The notes under the pieces were generated by a model. That model ran no database searches. It was not told the origin of the DNA and saw only the letters and a program-made list of their open reading frames with translations. Positions 52,608 to 61,536 of a DNA stretch of 64,000 nt are shown here, in pieces. Each line of letters opens with the position of its first letter. The stretch's first letter is position 1. The DNA lies in contig NZ_AHIL01000011.1 of assembly GCF_000241525.1 (NCBI RefSeq), positions 186,001 to 250,000 on the forward strand, in the 5' to 3' direction. Origin of the DNA: Comamonas testosteroni ATCC 11996. GTDB taxonomy: Bacteria > Pseudomonadota > Gammaproteobacteria > Burkholderiales > Burkholderiaceae_C. Position numbers and translations under genes: made by a program.

Positions 52608-53548
52608 ATACCGCCGTCTCGACCGCCATTCCCAAGCCCCTGGCATCCGGCGTCGCATCGTCCGCAGCGCCCAGGCTGGCGCCCTCGCCGGCACCGGCAC
52701 CGGCACCGGCCGCAAAAAGCCTGCGCCCCGCCCTGACCGATCTGCAAAGGCTCAGGCGCCTGCCGCCCACGCTGGCCCTGGCATGGCTGGTGATTGCCAC
52801 CGCCGCGCTGTGGGCCCTGGTTCCGGGCTGGTTTGCCCATCAGAACCCCGTCGTCGGCCAGGCCGGCCAGCAGTTGCTGGAGCCCGGCCTCGCGCACTGG
52901 CTGGGCACGGATGCGCTGGGGCGTGATCTCTGGGCCCGCGTGGTGCATGGCTCGGTGCACTCCTTGTCGGGTGCTTTCCTCGCCGTGGCCGTGGGCCTGG
53001 TGGCGGGCACGCTGATCGGCCTGCTGGCCGGTGCCGCGGGCGGCCGTGTCGATGATGCTCTGATGCGCTTCGTCGACGTGCTGCTGGCCGTGCCCTCGCT
53101 GCTGCTGTCGCTGACCATCATCATCTTGCTGGGCTTTGGCACCATCAATGCGGCCATCGCCGTGGGGGTGGCATCCGTGGCCGGCTTCGCGCGCCTGGTG
53201 CGCTCGGAAGTGGTTCGCGTGCGGCGCTCCGACTATGTGGAGGCGGCCTTCGGCAGCGGCGGACGCTTTGCCGCCGTGCTGTGGCGCCATGTGCTGCCCA
53301 ATTCGCTGACCTCGGTGGTAGCCCTGGCCGCGCTGCAGTTCGGCTCGGCCATCCTGTCGATTTCCACGCTGGGCTTTCTGGGCTACGGCGCGCCGCCGCC
53401 CACGCCCGAATGGGGTCTGCTGATCGCTGAAGGGCGCAACTACATCGCCACCGCCTGGTGGCTGACCACGGCGCCGGGCCTGGTCGTGGTGGCCGTGGTG
53501 CTGGCCGCCAACCGCATCGGCGCCTCCTTCGCGCGGAGGTCGGTATGA
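52604..53548 (+). CDS. ABC transporter permease, DppC type, with Ala-Pro repeat
   Basis: A 314-residue permease of the OppC/DppC class. The N-terminal cytoplasmic 40 residues include PSPAPAPAPAP, encoded by four copies of CCGGCA (52688-52711). About six helices follow, with the phrases HWLGTDALGRDLWARVVHGS and the coupling loop FARLVRSEVVRVRRSDYVEA. The ATG overlaps the previous stop (ATGA), and the stop overlaps the next gene's start. A longer frame open from 51710 is not used because it would duplicate the DppB region. Confidence 0.92.
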   Translation: MNTAVSTAIPKPLASGVASSAAPRLAPSPAPAPAPAAKSLRPALTDLQRLRRLPPTLALAWLVIATAALWALVPGWFAHQNPVVGQAGQQLLEPGLAHWLGTDALGRDLWARVVHGSVHSLSGAFLAVAVGLVAGTLIGLLAGAAGGRVDDALMRFVDVLLAVPSLLLSLTIIILLGFGTINAAIAVGVASVAGFARLVRSEVVRVRRSDYVEAAFGSGGRFAAVLWRHVLPNSLTSVVALAALQFGSAILSISTLGFLGYGAPPPTPEWGLLIAEGRNYIATAWWLTTAPGLVVVAVVLAANRIGASFARRSV

Positions 53549-55230
53549 GCGCCCTGCTGCAAGACCGCCCTGCCACCGCAATCCCTGCCGCAACCGCAGC
53601 CCCGCTGCTTGAGGTCCAGAATCTGGTCATCGCCTACCGCGACCACAGCGGCCAGGAACAGCGCGTGGTCCACGGCCTGTCGTTTTCCGTGGCGCCCGGC
53701 GAGGTCGTGGCCCTGGTCGGCGAATCGGGCTCGGGCAAGACCACAACGGCCCAGGCCGTGATCGGACTGCTGGCCGACAACGGGCGCCGCGAGCAAGGCA
53801 GCATCCGGCTGCAGGGCACCGAGGTCTCGGACTGGAGTGCCGCGCGCTGGAACAGCATTCGCGGCCGCGTGATCAGCCTTGTGCCCCAGGATCCGACCAC
53901 CTCGCTCAACCCCGTGCGCACCGTGGGCGACCAGGTCGGCGAAATCCTGCGTATTCACGGCTTGCGCGACCGCTCCGCCATCGAGACGCGCGTGATCGAC
54001 CTGCTGACACGCGTGGGCCTGTCACAGCCCGCCCTGCGCGCGCGCCAGTATCCGCACGAGCTGTCGGGCGGCATGCGCCAGCGCGTGCTGATCGCCATCG
54101 CCATCGCGCTGCGGCCTGCGCTAATCATCGCCGACGAGCCCACCAGCGCGCTGGATGTCACTGTGCAGCGGCGCATCCTGGATCTGATCGACGAGCTGCG
54201 CCGCGAAACCGGCACCGCTGTGTTGCTGGTCACCCACGACCTGGGCGTGGCGGCCGACCGCGCGCATCGCCTCATCGTCATGCAGGGCGGCCGCATCCAG
54301 GAACAAGGCCCGACACTGGAGCTTCTGCGCAATCCGCAAAGCGCCTATACGCGCCGCTTGCTGTCTGATGCTCCGTCGCTCACGCACGCCCCTCGTCGCA
54401 CTGCGCCATCGGCGGCGGCCGCTGCCCAAGACTGGGCCATCGAGGTCGAGGACCTGGTCCACGACTTCCATGCCCCCGGCCAGGGGGGCGGCGTTTTCCG
54501 CGCCGTGGACGGCGTGTCGCTGCGCCTGCGCCGGGGCTCCACGCATGCCATCGTCGGCGAGTCGGGCTCGGGCAAGACCACGACCATACGCGACATCGTG
54601 GGCCTGGCACGCCCTACATCGGGACGCATCCGCATCGCCGGCGCCGAACTCACGGGCCTGCGCGGCGAGGCCCTGCGCCAGCTGCGGCGCAAGGTCCAGC
54701 TGGTCTACCAGAACCCGTTCAGCTCGCTGGACCCGCGCCAGCGTGTCTTCGACATCATCGAGGAGCCGCTGCTCAACTTCGAGCCGCTGCCGCCCCAGGA
54801 ACGACGCCAGCGCGTGCATGACATGCTGGAGCGCGTGGGCCTGCCGGCCGCCGTGCTCGAACGGCGCCCGCATGCGCTCTCGGGCGGCCAGCGCCAGCGC
54901 GTGGCGATTGCACGCGCCCTGGTGCTGCAACCCGAGGTGGTGGTGCTGGACGAGGCCGTTTCGGCACTGGACGTGACCGTACAGGCCCAGATCCTGGCCC
55001 TGCTCGCGCAGCTGCAGCAGGACCTGGGCCTGAGCTATCTCTTCATCTCGCACGACCTTGCCGTGGTGCGCCAGATCGCCGACACGGTGTCGGTGCTGCG
55101 CGCAGGCAAGGTGGTGGACGCAGGCAGCGTCGAGGACGTGTTCCTGCACCCCACCAGCGACTACACGCGCGAACTCATGGACGCCATTCCCGGCAAAAGG
55201 AGCATTGATTTTGTCCCCCACCCCGCCTGA
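53545..55230 (+). CDS. ABC transporter ATPase with two tandem ATP-binding domains
   Basis: A 561-residue protein that fuses DppD- and DppF-like ATPases. Domain 1 (about 20-270) has Walker A GESGSGKT at 59-66, signature LSGGMRQRV and Walker B LIIADEPTSALD. Domain 2 (about 300-555) has Walker A near 338, signature LSGGQRQRV and VVLDEAVSALDVTV, where the usual glutamate-Pro-Thr is Glu-Ala-Val. GGAGG lies upstream; the ATG overlaps the permease stop. It powers the importer encoded by the three preceding genes. Confidence 0.94.
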   Translation: MSALLQDRPATAIPAATAAPLLEVQNLVIAYRDHSGQEQRVVHGLSFSVAPGEVVALVGESGSGKTTTAQAVIGLLADNGRREQGSIRLQGTEVSDWSAARWNSIRGRVISLVPQDPTTSLNPVRTVGDQVGEILRIHGLRDRSAIETRVIDLLTRVGLSQPALRARQYPHELSGGMRQRVLIAIAIALRPALIIADEPTSALDVTVQRRILDLIDELRRETGTAVLLVTHDLGVAADRAHRLIVMQGGRIQEQGPTLELLRNPQSAYTRRLLSDAPSLTHAPRRTAPSAAAAAQDWAIEVEDLVHDFHAPGQGGGVFRAVDGVSLRLRRGSTHAIVGESGSGKTTTIRDIVGLARPTSGRIRIAGAELTGLRGEALRQLRRKVQLVYQNPFSSLDPRQRVFDIIEEPLLNFEPLPPQERRQRVHDMLERVGLPAAVLERRPHALSGGQRQRVAIARALVLQPEVVVLDEAVSALDVTVQAQILALLAQLQQDLGLSYLFISHDLAVVRQIADTVSVLRAGKVVDAGSVEDVFLHPTSDYTRELMDAIPGKRSIDFVPHPA

Positions 55231-56329
55231 CACTCTTGCTCGCGCGCGCCCTGCACCGCGCCTGGGCTTCTTCAGCCGCCTGCTCGATGAGGTGCCGGCC
55301 GGCGAACGCTACCGTCTCGTGACCGAGCAAATCGCCCATGCCGAAGCCCAGGGTTTCGACTCGGCCTGGATCGCCCAGCATCATTTCCACGAAAGCGAGG
55401 GCGGCCTGCCCTCGCCCTTTGTCTTTCTGTCGCATGTGGCGGCCCGCACGCGGCGCATCCGTCTGGGCACGGGTGTGGTCACGCTGCCGCTGGAAAACGC
55501 GCTGCGCGTGGCCGAGGATGCGGCCGTGCTGGACCTGCTGTCTGGCGGCCGCCTCGAAGTGGGCCTGGGCACAGGCGGCACGGCAGAGTCCTTCGAGGCC
55601 TTCGGCGTCACAGGCAGCGAGCGCGGCGCGGTCTTTGCGCGCAACTTCGCCATGCTGCGGGATGCCTGGGCCGGGCGCGAGCTGGCAGGCGGCGTGCGCC
55701 TGTACCCCGCAGCCCCGCAGTTGCTGGAGCGCGTCTGGCAGGCCACGTTCTCGGTCGAGGGCGGGGCACGCGCCGGCGCCAACGGGGACGGCTTGATGCT
55801 CTCTCGCACCCAGCCCCGACCCGAAGGCCGACCCCGGGCCACGCTGTCCGAGATACAGAACCCCATCATCGAGGCCTATCTCGCGGCCTTGCCCGCAGGG
55901 CGCGCACCGCGCATCCTGGCCTCGCGCACGCTGCTGGTTGCCGACAGGCGCGAACAGGCACTGCAATGGGCCGAGGCCGGTCTGCGCCGTTCGGCCCAGC
56001 GTCATGCGGCCCTTGCCTCATCCGCGTCCACGCAATGGGCAACGCGCGTCGATCCGCAGGCGCCGCTGCAGCAGCTCATTGAAGCCTATGACGTGCATGT
56101 GGGCACGCCCGAGGAGGTGATCGCCTCGCTGCGCGCCGACACGGCGCTGGCGCAAGCCACCGACATCGTGTTCCAGGTCCACTCCATCGACCCGCCGCAC
56201 CAGGGCATTCTGCGCTCCATCGAGCTGACGGCAGCCGTCGTGGCGCCGGCTCTGGGCTGGCGCCGCAGCGAGGCCCCCACAGGCGCTTCCCAGCCCCTTG
56301 TCCAGACCGAACTGCTTCAAGCCGCATGA
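55211..56329 (+). CDS. FMN-dependent luciferase-like monooxygenase
   Basis: A 372-residue flavin-dependent enzyme of the luciferase-like fold: LGFFSRLLDEVPAGERYRLV, QHHFHESEGGLPSPFVFLSH, RIRLGTGVVTLPLENALRVA and LLSGGRLEVGLGTGG. The start is TTG at 55211 with AGGAG 7 bp upstream, overlapping the ATPase gene by 20 bp. Such enzymes oxidise small organic molecules with O2 and reduced FMN. It resembles, from memory, the TIGR04027 (KPN_01858) group found beside ABC importers. It probably acts on the imported substrate; a flavin reductase is not encoded nearby. Confidence 0.88.
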   Translation: MSPTPPDTLARARPAPRLGFFSRLLDEVPAGERYRLVTEQIAHAEAQGFDSAWIAQHHFHESEGGLPSPFVFLSHVAARTRRIRLGTGVVTLPLENALRVAEDAAVLDLLSGGRLEVGLGTGGTAESFEAFGVTGSERGAVFARNFAMLRDAWAGRELAGGVRLYPAAPQLLERVWQATFSVEGGARAGANGDGLMLSRTQPRPEGRPRATLSEIQNPIIEAYLAALPAGRAPRILASRTLLVADRREQALQWAEAGLRRSAQRHAALASSASTQWATRVDPQAPLQQLIEAYDVHVGTPEEVIASLRADTALAQATDIVFQVHSIDPPHQGILRSIELTAAVVAPALGWRRSEAPTGASQPLVQTELLQAA

Positions 56330-57021
56330 TCATGAGCAACACCGCACAGACCCGCTTTCCCGAAGATGTGATCGACCACCTCGCCGACATCGCTGCAGGC
56401 AGCACGCTGGATCAGGTGCGCCGCCACCGCAGCGAGGCTCGCACCCAGGCCCAGCAAAGCTTTGCCGCGCTGTTCACCCCCGCCGAGCCCGTTGCAGGAA
56501 CCGTCTCGCTGCGGGAGCGCCTGACGCTGGCTGCCTTCACGGCAGGCCTGCACGGCGAGCCACGCAGCACGGCCTTCTACACACGCTCCCTGGCGGACGA
56601 GGATGCCGATCTTGCCGATGCCGTGAGCTCGGAAGTGGTGCGCGGGCGCGCTGCCAGCCTGCAGCCCGGCAGCGGCCCGCACGGCCCCTACGGGATCTAT
56701 CCGGCCGGGCCCTTGAGCCGCGAGGACCAGAGCGGCCCCAGCTACGCCGTGGACCCGGCGCATGCGGCCTTGCTGGGCCCGCGCCTGAGCGCCGCGCTGG
56801 CCCATGCCCATCTGCTGGCCTACCACCCACGCGATGCGAGTGCCCAGGCCCTGCTGGCGCTGCAGCAGGCCGGCTGGAGCGAGACCGATATCGTCATCCT
56901 GTCCCAGCTCGCCTCTTTCCTGTCCTTCCAGATCCGCCTCGTGGCGGGGCTACGCGTGCTCGGAGCACGAGCTGCAGCCGCCACGGCATCTTCCACCATC
57001 GCCCTTCAAGCCCAGCCATGA
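56326..57021 (+). CDS. Cysteine-free CMD/AhpD-like protein
   Basis: A 231-residue protein of the carboxymuconolactone decarboxylase/AhpD superfamily, reminiscent of the Avi_7170 (TIGR04029) group. It contains the helix SLRERLTLAAFTAGLHGEPR, but at the position of the AhpD CxxC it reads HGEP and there is no cysteine anywhere. The C-terminal half (QALLALQQAGWSETDIVILS) resembles a second CMD helix bundle. ATG at 56326 overlaps the preceding stop; MSN at 56332 is an alternative. It probably pairs with or replaces the next protein's partner function. Confidence 0.82.
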   Translation: MIMSNTAQTRFPEDVIDHLADIAAGSTLDQVRRHRSEARTQAQQSFAALFTPAEPVAGTVSLRERLTLAAFTAGLHGEPRSTAFYTRSLADEDADLADAVSSEVVRGRAASLQPGSGPHGPYGIYPAGPLSREDQSGPSYAVDPAHAALLGPRLSAALAHAHLLAYHPRDASAQALLALQQAGWSETDIVILSQLASFLSFQIRLVAGLRVLGARAAAATASSTIALQAQP

Positions 57022-57608
57022 CCACTACGCACAACACCTCCCCCCAGGTCTTCACCCAGGAACAGCTCGACTGGCAGCCGTGGATAGCTCCGCTGCAGGA
57101 GAGCGAGCTGAGCGAGCGCCACCATGCGGGGCTTGTGGACGCGGCGCGCGCGCGTTCACCCTATTTCCGGCTGCTGGCGCGCGACCCCGACACACTGGGA
57201 GCACGCACGCGCACCGACAAGGACATCTTCTACAACCCCAACGCCGGCCTGCCGCGCGCCGAGCGTGAACTGGCAGCAGCTGCAACCTCACGCACCAACG
57301 GCTGCATCTACTGCGCTTCGGTACATGCGCGCTTTGCCACGCATTTCTCGCATCGCACTGCCGATGTGCAGCGCCTGCTCGATGAAGGTCCGGGCACCGA
57401 CCTGGGCCCTCGCTGGAATGCCATCGTCGCCGCCGCCGTGGCCTTGACGCAGACACCGCCCGCGCTGGAATCCAGCCATATAGATGCGCTGCTCGCCGCC
57501 GGCCTCGACGACGCGGCCATCTCCGATGCCCTGCAAGGCACGGCTTTCTTCAACTGGGCCAACCGGCTCATGCTGTCTCTGGGCGAGCCCCTGCATACGG
57601 CCACCTGA
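57018..57608 (+). CDS. AhpD-like alkylhydroperoxidase with CxxC
   Basis: A 196-residue AhpD-like protein. The active-site spacing Glu84-x11-Cys96-x2-Cys99-x3-His103 (GCIYCASVH) equals that of M. tuberculosis AhpD (Glu118, Cys130, Cys133, His137), although the His132 equivalent is Tyr98. A second conserved helix region is DDAAISDALQGTAFFNWANR. It resembles the Avi_7169 (TIGR04030) group from memory. The ATG overlaps the preceding stop by 4 bp. It should act as a thiol peroxidase or in removal of a toxic by-product of the flavin enzyme. Confidence 0.9.
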   Translation: MTTTHNTSPQVFTQEQLDWQPWIAPLQESELSERHHAGLVDAARARSPYFRLLARDPDTLGARTRTDKDIFYNPNAGLPRAERELAAAATSRTNGCIYCASVHARFATHFSHRTADVQRLLDEGPGTDLGPRWNAIVAAAVALTQTPPALESSHIDALLAAGLDDAAISDALQGTAFFNWANRLMLSLGEPLHTAT

Positions 57609-57617
57609 GGCCGCAGG

Positions 57618-59123
57618 TCACCACAGCCCCAGCAACTTCCACCAGGCACTGCCGACGACAGCAAAGATCAGCAACTCCAGCACGCACATCGCGGCCCCCA
57701 CACGCCACCAGACACCCAGAGTCACATAGCCGCTGCCGAAGATGATGGGCGATGTGCCGGTCGCGTAGTGCGTCAACGTCATCATGATGGCCGAGCCGGC
57801 CGTCATCATCAGCATAAAGGGCACGACGTAGTCGGCTGGGATCAGTTGCGCCCCCACGGTCAGAAAGGCCAGCATCATGGCGCTGATATGGGCCGTGGTG
57901 CTGGCAAACAGATAGTGCGAGAAAACGAAGATGCCCACCAGAATGGCAGCCACGGGCAGCCAGTCCAGGCCGCTGGCGACGATGGCATTCTTCAAGCCCT
58001 CGGCAAACCAGGCAACCACCCCCAGCTTGTTGAGCTGCTCGGCCAGCATGACCAGGGCACCGAACCAGATCAGGGTGTCCCAGGCGCTTTTCTCGGACAG
58101 CACGTCATCCCAATCGATGGTCCCCGTGATGATCAAGGCGAACAAACCGAGAAAAGCCACCACGGTCGGGTCCAGCGTGAAAGCCGGACCAAACAGCATC
58201 TGCGGCACATTCGCCCACAGCAACAGCATCCCGCCGAAAGTCCCGAGCATCACCCGCTCCTTGCCTGACAGCGGCCCCATGCGGGCCATCTCGGCACGCG
58301 CGTACTCCACGGCATTGGGCGTGGCCTTGAGTTCGGGTGGCGACAGCAGATAGACCGCCAACGGCATCAACAGCAGACACAGCAAGCCTGGCAGCAGCAT
58401 GTACAGCGCCCAGCTTGTCCAGCTCAGATGCAGGGACTGGCCCGTGGCCTTGGCCACCAGGTCCACAACCAGAGGATTGGGCGCCGTAGCGGTCAGAAAC
58501 ATGGCCGAGGTGATCGGGTTGGAGTGGTAGTTGACCAGTGCCAGATAGGTCCCGACCTTGCCCTGCGTACCCTTGGCCGGGTCCGACTCGAAGGCATTGG
58601 CAATGGACTTCATGATCGGATGCACGATGCCGCCGCCGCGCGCCGTGTTGCTGGGCGTGAACGGGGCCAGCACCAACTCGCAGATCGCAAGTCCGTAACC
58701 TATGCCTATGGTGCGCTTGCCCATCAGCGCAATGAACAGCAATCCGATGCGGTTGCCGAGCCCCGTTTTCTTGAGGCCGCGCGAGATCAGAACAGCCACC
58801 ACGATCAGCCAGATCAGGGGATTCGCAAAGCTGCTCAGCGCATCCGTGATCGCCCCCTTGGAGGAACTGGAGGTCACCTGGGACAGCGACACGATGACAA
58901 TCGCCATCAACGCCATCACGCCTATGGGCATGACCTTGAGAATGATCGCCACGATGGTCGTCAGAAAGATGGCCACCAGCTGCCATGCCTTGGCATCCAG
59001 CCCGGCCGGCACCGGCGTCAGCAGCAGACCAATCAGCACCAGAGTGGCAACCAGTGCAGGCACCAGCCGAAACGGCACGGCCGATTTGAGGTAGCGGAAC
59101 ATCGAGACGATTTTCTCGAACAT
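57618..59123 (-). CDS. DASS-family anion/dicarboxylate transporter
   Basis: A 501-residue inner-membrane protein of the divalent anion:sodium symporter (DASS/CitT) family with about 12-14 helices. Two reentrant-hairpin motifs are visible: FTPSNTARGGGIVHPI near 185 and STTAHISAMMLAF near 421, and NYHSNPITSAMFLTATAPNP near 225. It may carry malate, 2-oxoglutarate, tartrate or citrate. AAGGA lies 6 bp before the ATG at 59123. It converges on the seven-gene operon and stands alone. Confidence 0.9.
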   Translation of the reverse strand: MFEKIVSMFRYLKSAVPFRLVPALVATLVLIGLLLTPVPAGLDAKAWQLVAIFLTTIVAIILKVMPIGVMALMAIVIVSLSQVTSSSSKGAITDALSSFANPLIWLIVVAVLISRGLKKTGLGNRIGLLFIALMGKRTIGIGYGLAICELVLAPFTPSNTARGGGIVHPIMKSIANAFESDPAKGTQGKVGTYLALVNYHSNPITSAMFLTATAPNPLVVDLVAKATGQSLHLSWTSWALYMLLPGLLCLLLMPLAVYLLSPPELKATPNAVEYARAEMARMGPLSGKERVMLGTFGGMLLLWANVPQMLFGPAFTLDPTVVAFLGLFALIITGTIDWDDVLSEKSAWDTLIWFGALVMLAEQLNKLGVVAWFAEGLKNAIVASGLDWLPVAAILVGIFVFSHYLFASTTAHISAMMLAFLTVGAQLIPADYVVPFMLMMTAGSAIMMTLTHYATGTSPIIFGSGYVTLGVWWRVGAAMCVLELLIFAVVGSAWWKLLGLW

Positions 59124-59282
59124 ACAAGTCCTTTTCTTTACCTGCAGCGCATCGAGACACCATACCTCAGCTCGGAGAATTCCAGGAGACACGGACGGGC
59201 ATTGGTGGTCAGGTCGCAGACTGGCATCATGATGCAGTGCCGCACGGTCGCGACCCCAGGCCGACCTTCACCTTGCCGGCAT

Positions 59283-59296
59283 TTGATAAGCATCAA
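59283..59296. promoter_or_regulatory. Candidate FNR/ANR box
   Basis: TTGATAAGCATCAA matches the FNR consensus TTGAT-N4-ATCAA at every fixed position. It lies in the gap between the DASS transporter start (59123) and the small orphan gene (59392). No clear -10 element sits at the class II distance on either strand, so its target is uncertain. Confidence 0.55.
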
Positions 59297-59391
59297 GACT
59301 TGTAGAAGCAAAACCAACGGCCGGACCCGGGGTATGCCAGCATCCGGGTCTGGGACAGACGTCCATGGATTGAGCAGGAGAGCCACCCTAC

Positions 59392-59709
59392 ATGCCAGCG
59401 AATCGATTCTTGCCCGATGAATGGGAAAACCGCCTTGAGGCAATAGACCTGGAGATCCTGCATCAGGCAGCTATCTGCAGGATCCGGCTGCTCGACCCCG
59501 GTGCCGTGGAGCGCGTGCTGGCCAATGATGCCGGCATCTGCGGTGCCGAACATGACACGGCATTCAGGACCTTGCGCGGCCTGCTCTATCTGCACTACAC
59601 CGAGGTACTGCATATCAGCGAGGTGCTGAGCCCGGAGATCGCCCAGGTGATCGCCGACCGCGTACGCGAGCACCTGCGCCGTCGCTCAGGCACGCAGTCA
59701 GGGGTATGA
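59392..59709 (+). CDS. Small conserved-looking protein of unknown function
   Basis: A 105-residue soluble protein that starts MPANRFLPDEWENRLEAIDL and is mostly helical, with RLLDPGAVERVLANDAGICG and LRGLLYLHYTEVLHISEVLS. The terminal segment is basic (ADRVREHLRRRSG). GGAG lies 9 bp before the ATG. It has no partner gene and lies 103 bp downstream of a perfect FNR-type site. I do not recognise the family. Confidence 0.65.
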   Translation: MPANRFLPDEWENRLEAIDLEILHQAAICRIRLLDPGAVERVLANDAGICGAEHDTAFRTLRGLLYLHYTEVLHISEVLSPEIAQVIADRVREHLRRRSGTQSGV

Positions 59710-59754
59710 CGAGCTAAGGCGGGTGCTGCCTTCTGGCCCATGGAGAAAATGGAC

Positions 59755-59789
59755 AAAAAAAAGGTCACGACAATGTCGTGACCTTTTTC
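59755..59789. terminator. Bidirectional terminator after the initiator tRNA
   Basis: Perfect arms AAAAAGGTCACGAC and GTCGTGACCTTTTT enclose a 3-base AAT loop, with more A residues on the left. It ends minus-strand transcripts of the tRNA and alpha operon 5 bp past the CCA end and can also stop the small gene at 59392. Confidence 0.95.
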
Positions 59790-59793
59790 AATT

Positions 59794-59870
<77 letters not shown>

Positions 59871-59880
59871 GTATTTCCAA

Positions 59881-59904
59881 ATTATAGCAGGCTTTGCAGC
59901 CTGC
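59881..59904 (-). promoter_or_regulatory. Hairpin and extended -10 promoter between rplQ and tRNA-Met
   Basis: GCAGGCT and AGCCTGC (59887-59904, TTGC loop) form a hairpin just past rplQ. Its 3' end runs on the minus strand into TGCTATAAT (59889-59881), a perfect -10 hexamer with the extended TGn. The tRNA starts 10 bp downstream. No good -35 hexamer is visible. The element may both end rplQ and start the tRNA. Confidence 0.65.
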
Positions 59905-59910
59905 CCTGGC

Positions 59911-60294
59911 TTATTCAGCTGCTGCAGCGGCTTCTTCAGCGCGCTCGACCAGTTCCACATAGGCCATGGGAGCGTTGTCGCCCACGCGGAAGCCCATCTT
60001 CAGGATACGTGTGTAGCCACCGGGACGCTGAGCGTTGCGGGGACCCAGCACATTGAACAGCTTGGTCACGCTGTCGCGGTCGCGCAGGCGGTCGAAAGCC
60101 AGACGGCGGTTAGCCACGGTATCAACCTTGGCCAGAGTGATCATGGGCTCGATCACGCGGCGCAGTTCCTTGGCCTTGGGGACCGTGGTCTTGATTGCTT
60201 CGTGCTCGATCAGCGAGTTCATCATGTTCTGCAGCATTGCCTTGCGGTGTGCAGAAGTGCGGTTCAGTTTGCGGAGGCCGTTGCCGTGACGCAT
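59911..60294 (-). CDS. rplQ: 50S ribosomal protein L17
   Basis: L17 lies near the exit tunnel of the 50S subunit. The 127-residue protein starts [20 protein letters not shown] and ends in an alanine-rich tail; family phrases are [14 protein letters not shown] and [19 protein letters not shown]. It is the last protein gene of the alpha operon, 131 bp after rpoA. Confidence 0.98.
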   Translation of the reverse strand: MRHGNGLRKLNRTSAHRKAMLQNMMNSLIEHEAIKTTVPKAKELRRVIEPMITLAKVDTVANRRLAFDRLRDRDSVTKLFNVLGPRNAQRPGGYTRILKMGFRVGDNAPMAYVELVERAEEAAAAAE

Positions 60295-60381
60295 GGTGCT
60301 TTTCCTTTGCTCCCCGTTTTTATCCGGAGATCTTTTCTAAATTAAATCAGGCAGCCGTATCAGGTACTGCCCGAGGCACTT

Positions 60382-60412
60382 GGACTTTGCCAGATCAACT
60401 CTAGCAAAGTCC
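60382..60412 (-). other. Intercistronic hairpin rpoA-rplQ
   Basis: GGACTTTGC (60382-60390) and GCAAAGTCC (60404-60412) form a 9-bp stem with a 13-base loop. There is no T run, so it is more likely a stability or processing element than a terminator. Confidence 0.6.
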
Positions 60413-60425
60413 TCTATTGTAGCAA

Positions 60426-61424
60426 TTAACGCTTTTCCAGGCCAGCTGGTGGCCAGTTTTCAAGCTTCATGCCCAGAGTCAGACCGCGGGAAGCCAGAAC
60501 TTCCTTGATCTCGTTGAGCGACTTACGACCCAGGTTAGGAGTCTTGAGCAGCTCGTTTTCGGTACGCTGGATGAGGTCACCGATGTAGTAGATGTTCTCT
60601 GCCTTGAGGCAGTTGGCAGAACGCACGGTGAGCTCGAGCTCGTCCACAGGACGCAGCAGGATGGGATCGAACGACGTGGCAGCGCCGCGGCCACCGGCAG
60701 GAGCGTCGAACACGCTGGCGATATCGCCACCGTCGAGCTGGGCAAACACTGCCAGTTGCTCCACCAGGATCTTGGCAGATGCACGCACTGCGTCTTCAGC
60801 GGTGATGGCACCGTTGGTCTCGATTTCCAGAACCAGCTTGTCCAAATCGGTACGCTGTTCCACACGTGCGGATTCGACAGCGTAGCTCACGCGCTTGACG
60901 GGCGAGAACGAGGCGTCGAGCACGATACGGCCGATCGACTTGGTCGATTCGTCACCGTAGCGGCGCACGTTGCCGGGCACATAGCCGCGGCCCTTTTCCA
61001 CCTTGATCTGCATGTCCAGCTTGCCGCCTTGCGACAGATGGGCGATCACATGATCAGGGTTGACGATTTCTACGTCGTGGGGGGTCTGAATGTCACGCGC
61101 AGTGACAACACCTTCGCCATCCTTGCGCAGGCTCAGGGTGACTTCGTCACGGTTGTGCAACTTGAACACCACACCCTTGAGGTTCAGCAGGATGTTGGTC
61201 ACATCTTCCTGGACACCGTCGATGGAGGAGTACTCATGCAGCACTCCAGCAATCGTCACTTCCGTCGCTGCGTAACCCACCATGGAGGAGAGCAGAACAC
61301 GGCGCAGGGCATTGCCCAGCGTATGACCGTAGCCACGCTCAAACGGCTCCAGAACAACCTTGGCACGATTGTGACCAAGTTGCTCGACATTGATTGTCTT
61401 GGGCTTCAGCAAATTCGTTTGCAT
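60426..61424 (-). CDS. rpoA: RNA polymerase alpha subunit
   Basis: The 332-residue alpha subunit assembles RNA polymerase. The N-terminal dimerisation domain has [20 protein letters not shown], and the C-terminal domain that contacts UP elements and activators has [20 protein letters not shown]. Length fits betaproteobacteria. It lies in the operon between rpsD and rplQ. Confidence 0.98.
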   Translation of the reverse strand: MQTNLLKPKTINVEQLGHNRAKVVLEPFERGYGHTLGNALRRVLLSSMVGYAATEVTIAGVLHEYSSIDGVQEDVTNILLNLKGVVFKLHNRDEVTLSLRKDGEGVVTARDIQTPHDVEIVNPDHVIAHLSQGGKLDMQIKVEKGRGYVPGNVRRYGDESTKSIGRIVLDASFSPVKRVSYAVESARVEQRTDLDKLVLEIETNGAITAEDAVRASAKILVEQLAVFAQLDGGDIASVFDAPAGGRGAATSFDPILLRPVDELELTVRSANCLKAENIYYIGDLIQRTENELLKTPNLGRKSLNEIKEVLASRGLTLGMKLENWPPAGLEKR

Positions 61425-61478
61425 GCAGACTTCCTCTCAATACCCTCGGCTCGTTACACCGGTAAGGCTGGTGAAGCA

Positions 61479-61506
61479 CCCACGGCGCGATGCCTCGCGC
61501 CGTGGG
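61479..61506 (-). other. Intercistronic hairpin rpsD-rpoA
   Basis: Perfect 12-bp arms CCCACGGCGCGA and TCGCGCCGTGGG with a TGCC loop lie midway between rpsD and rpoA. No T run follows, so it is probably an mRNA stability or cleavage element. Confidence 0.75.
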
Positions 61507-61536
61507 GACGGTTTACAGAAATGTCGCTGCTAAAGA

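Noticed and set aside
51710..53548. A 612-residue frame read as one long permease
   Set aside because: The first half is out of frame with the DppB gene and has no homology; the real DppC start is the ATG overlapping the previous stop at 52604.
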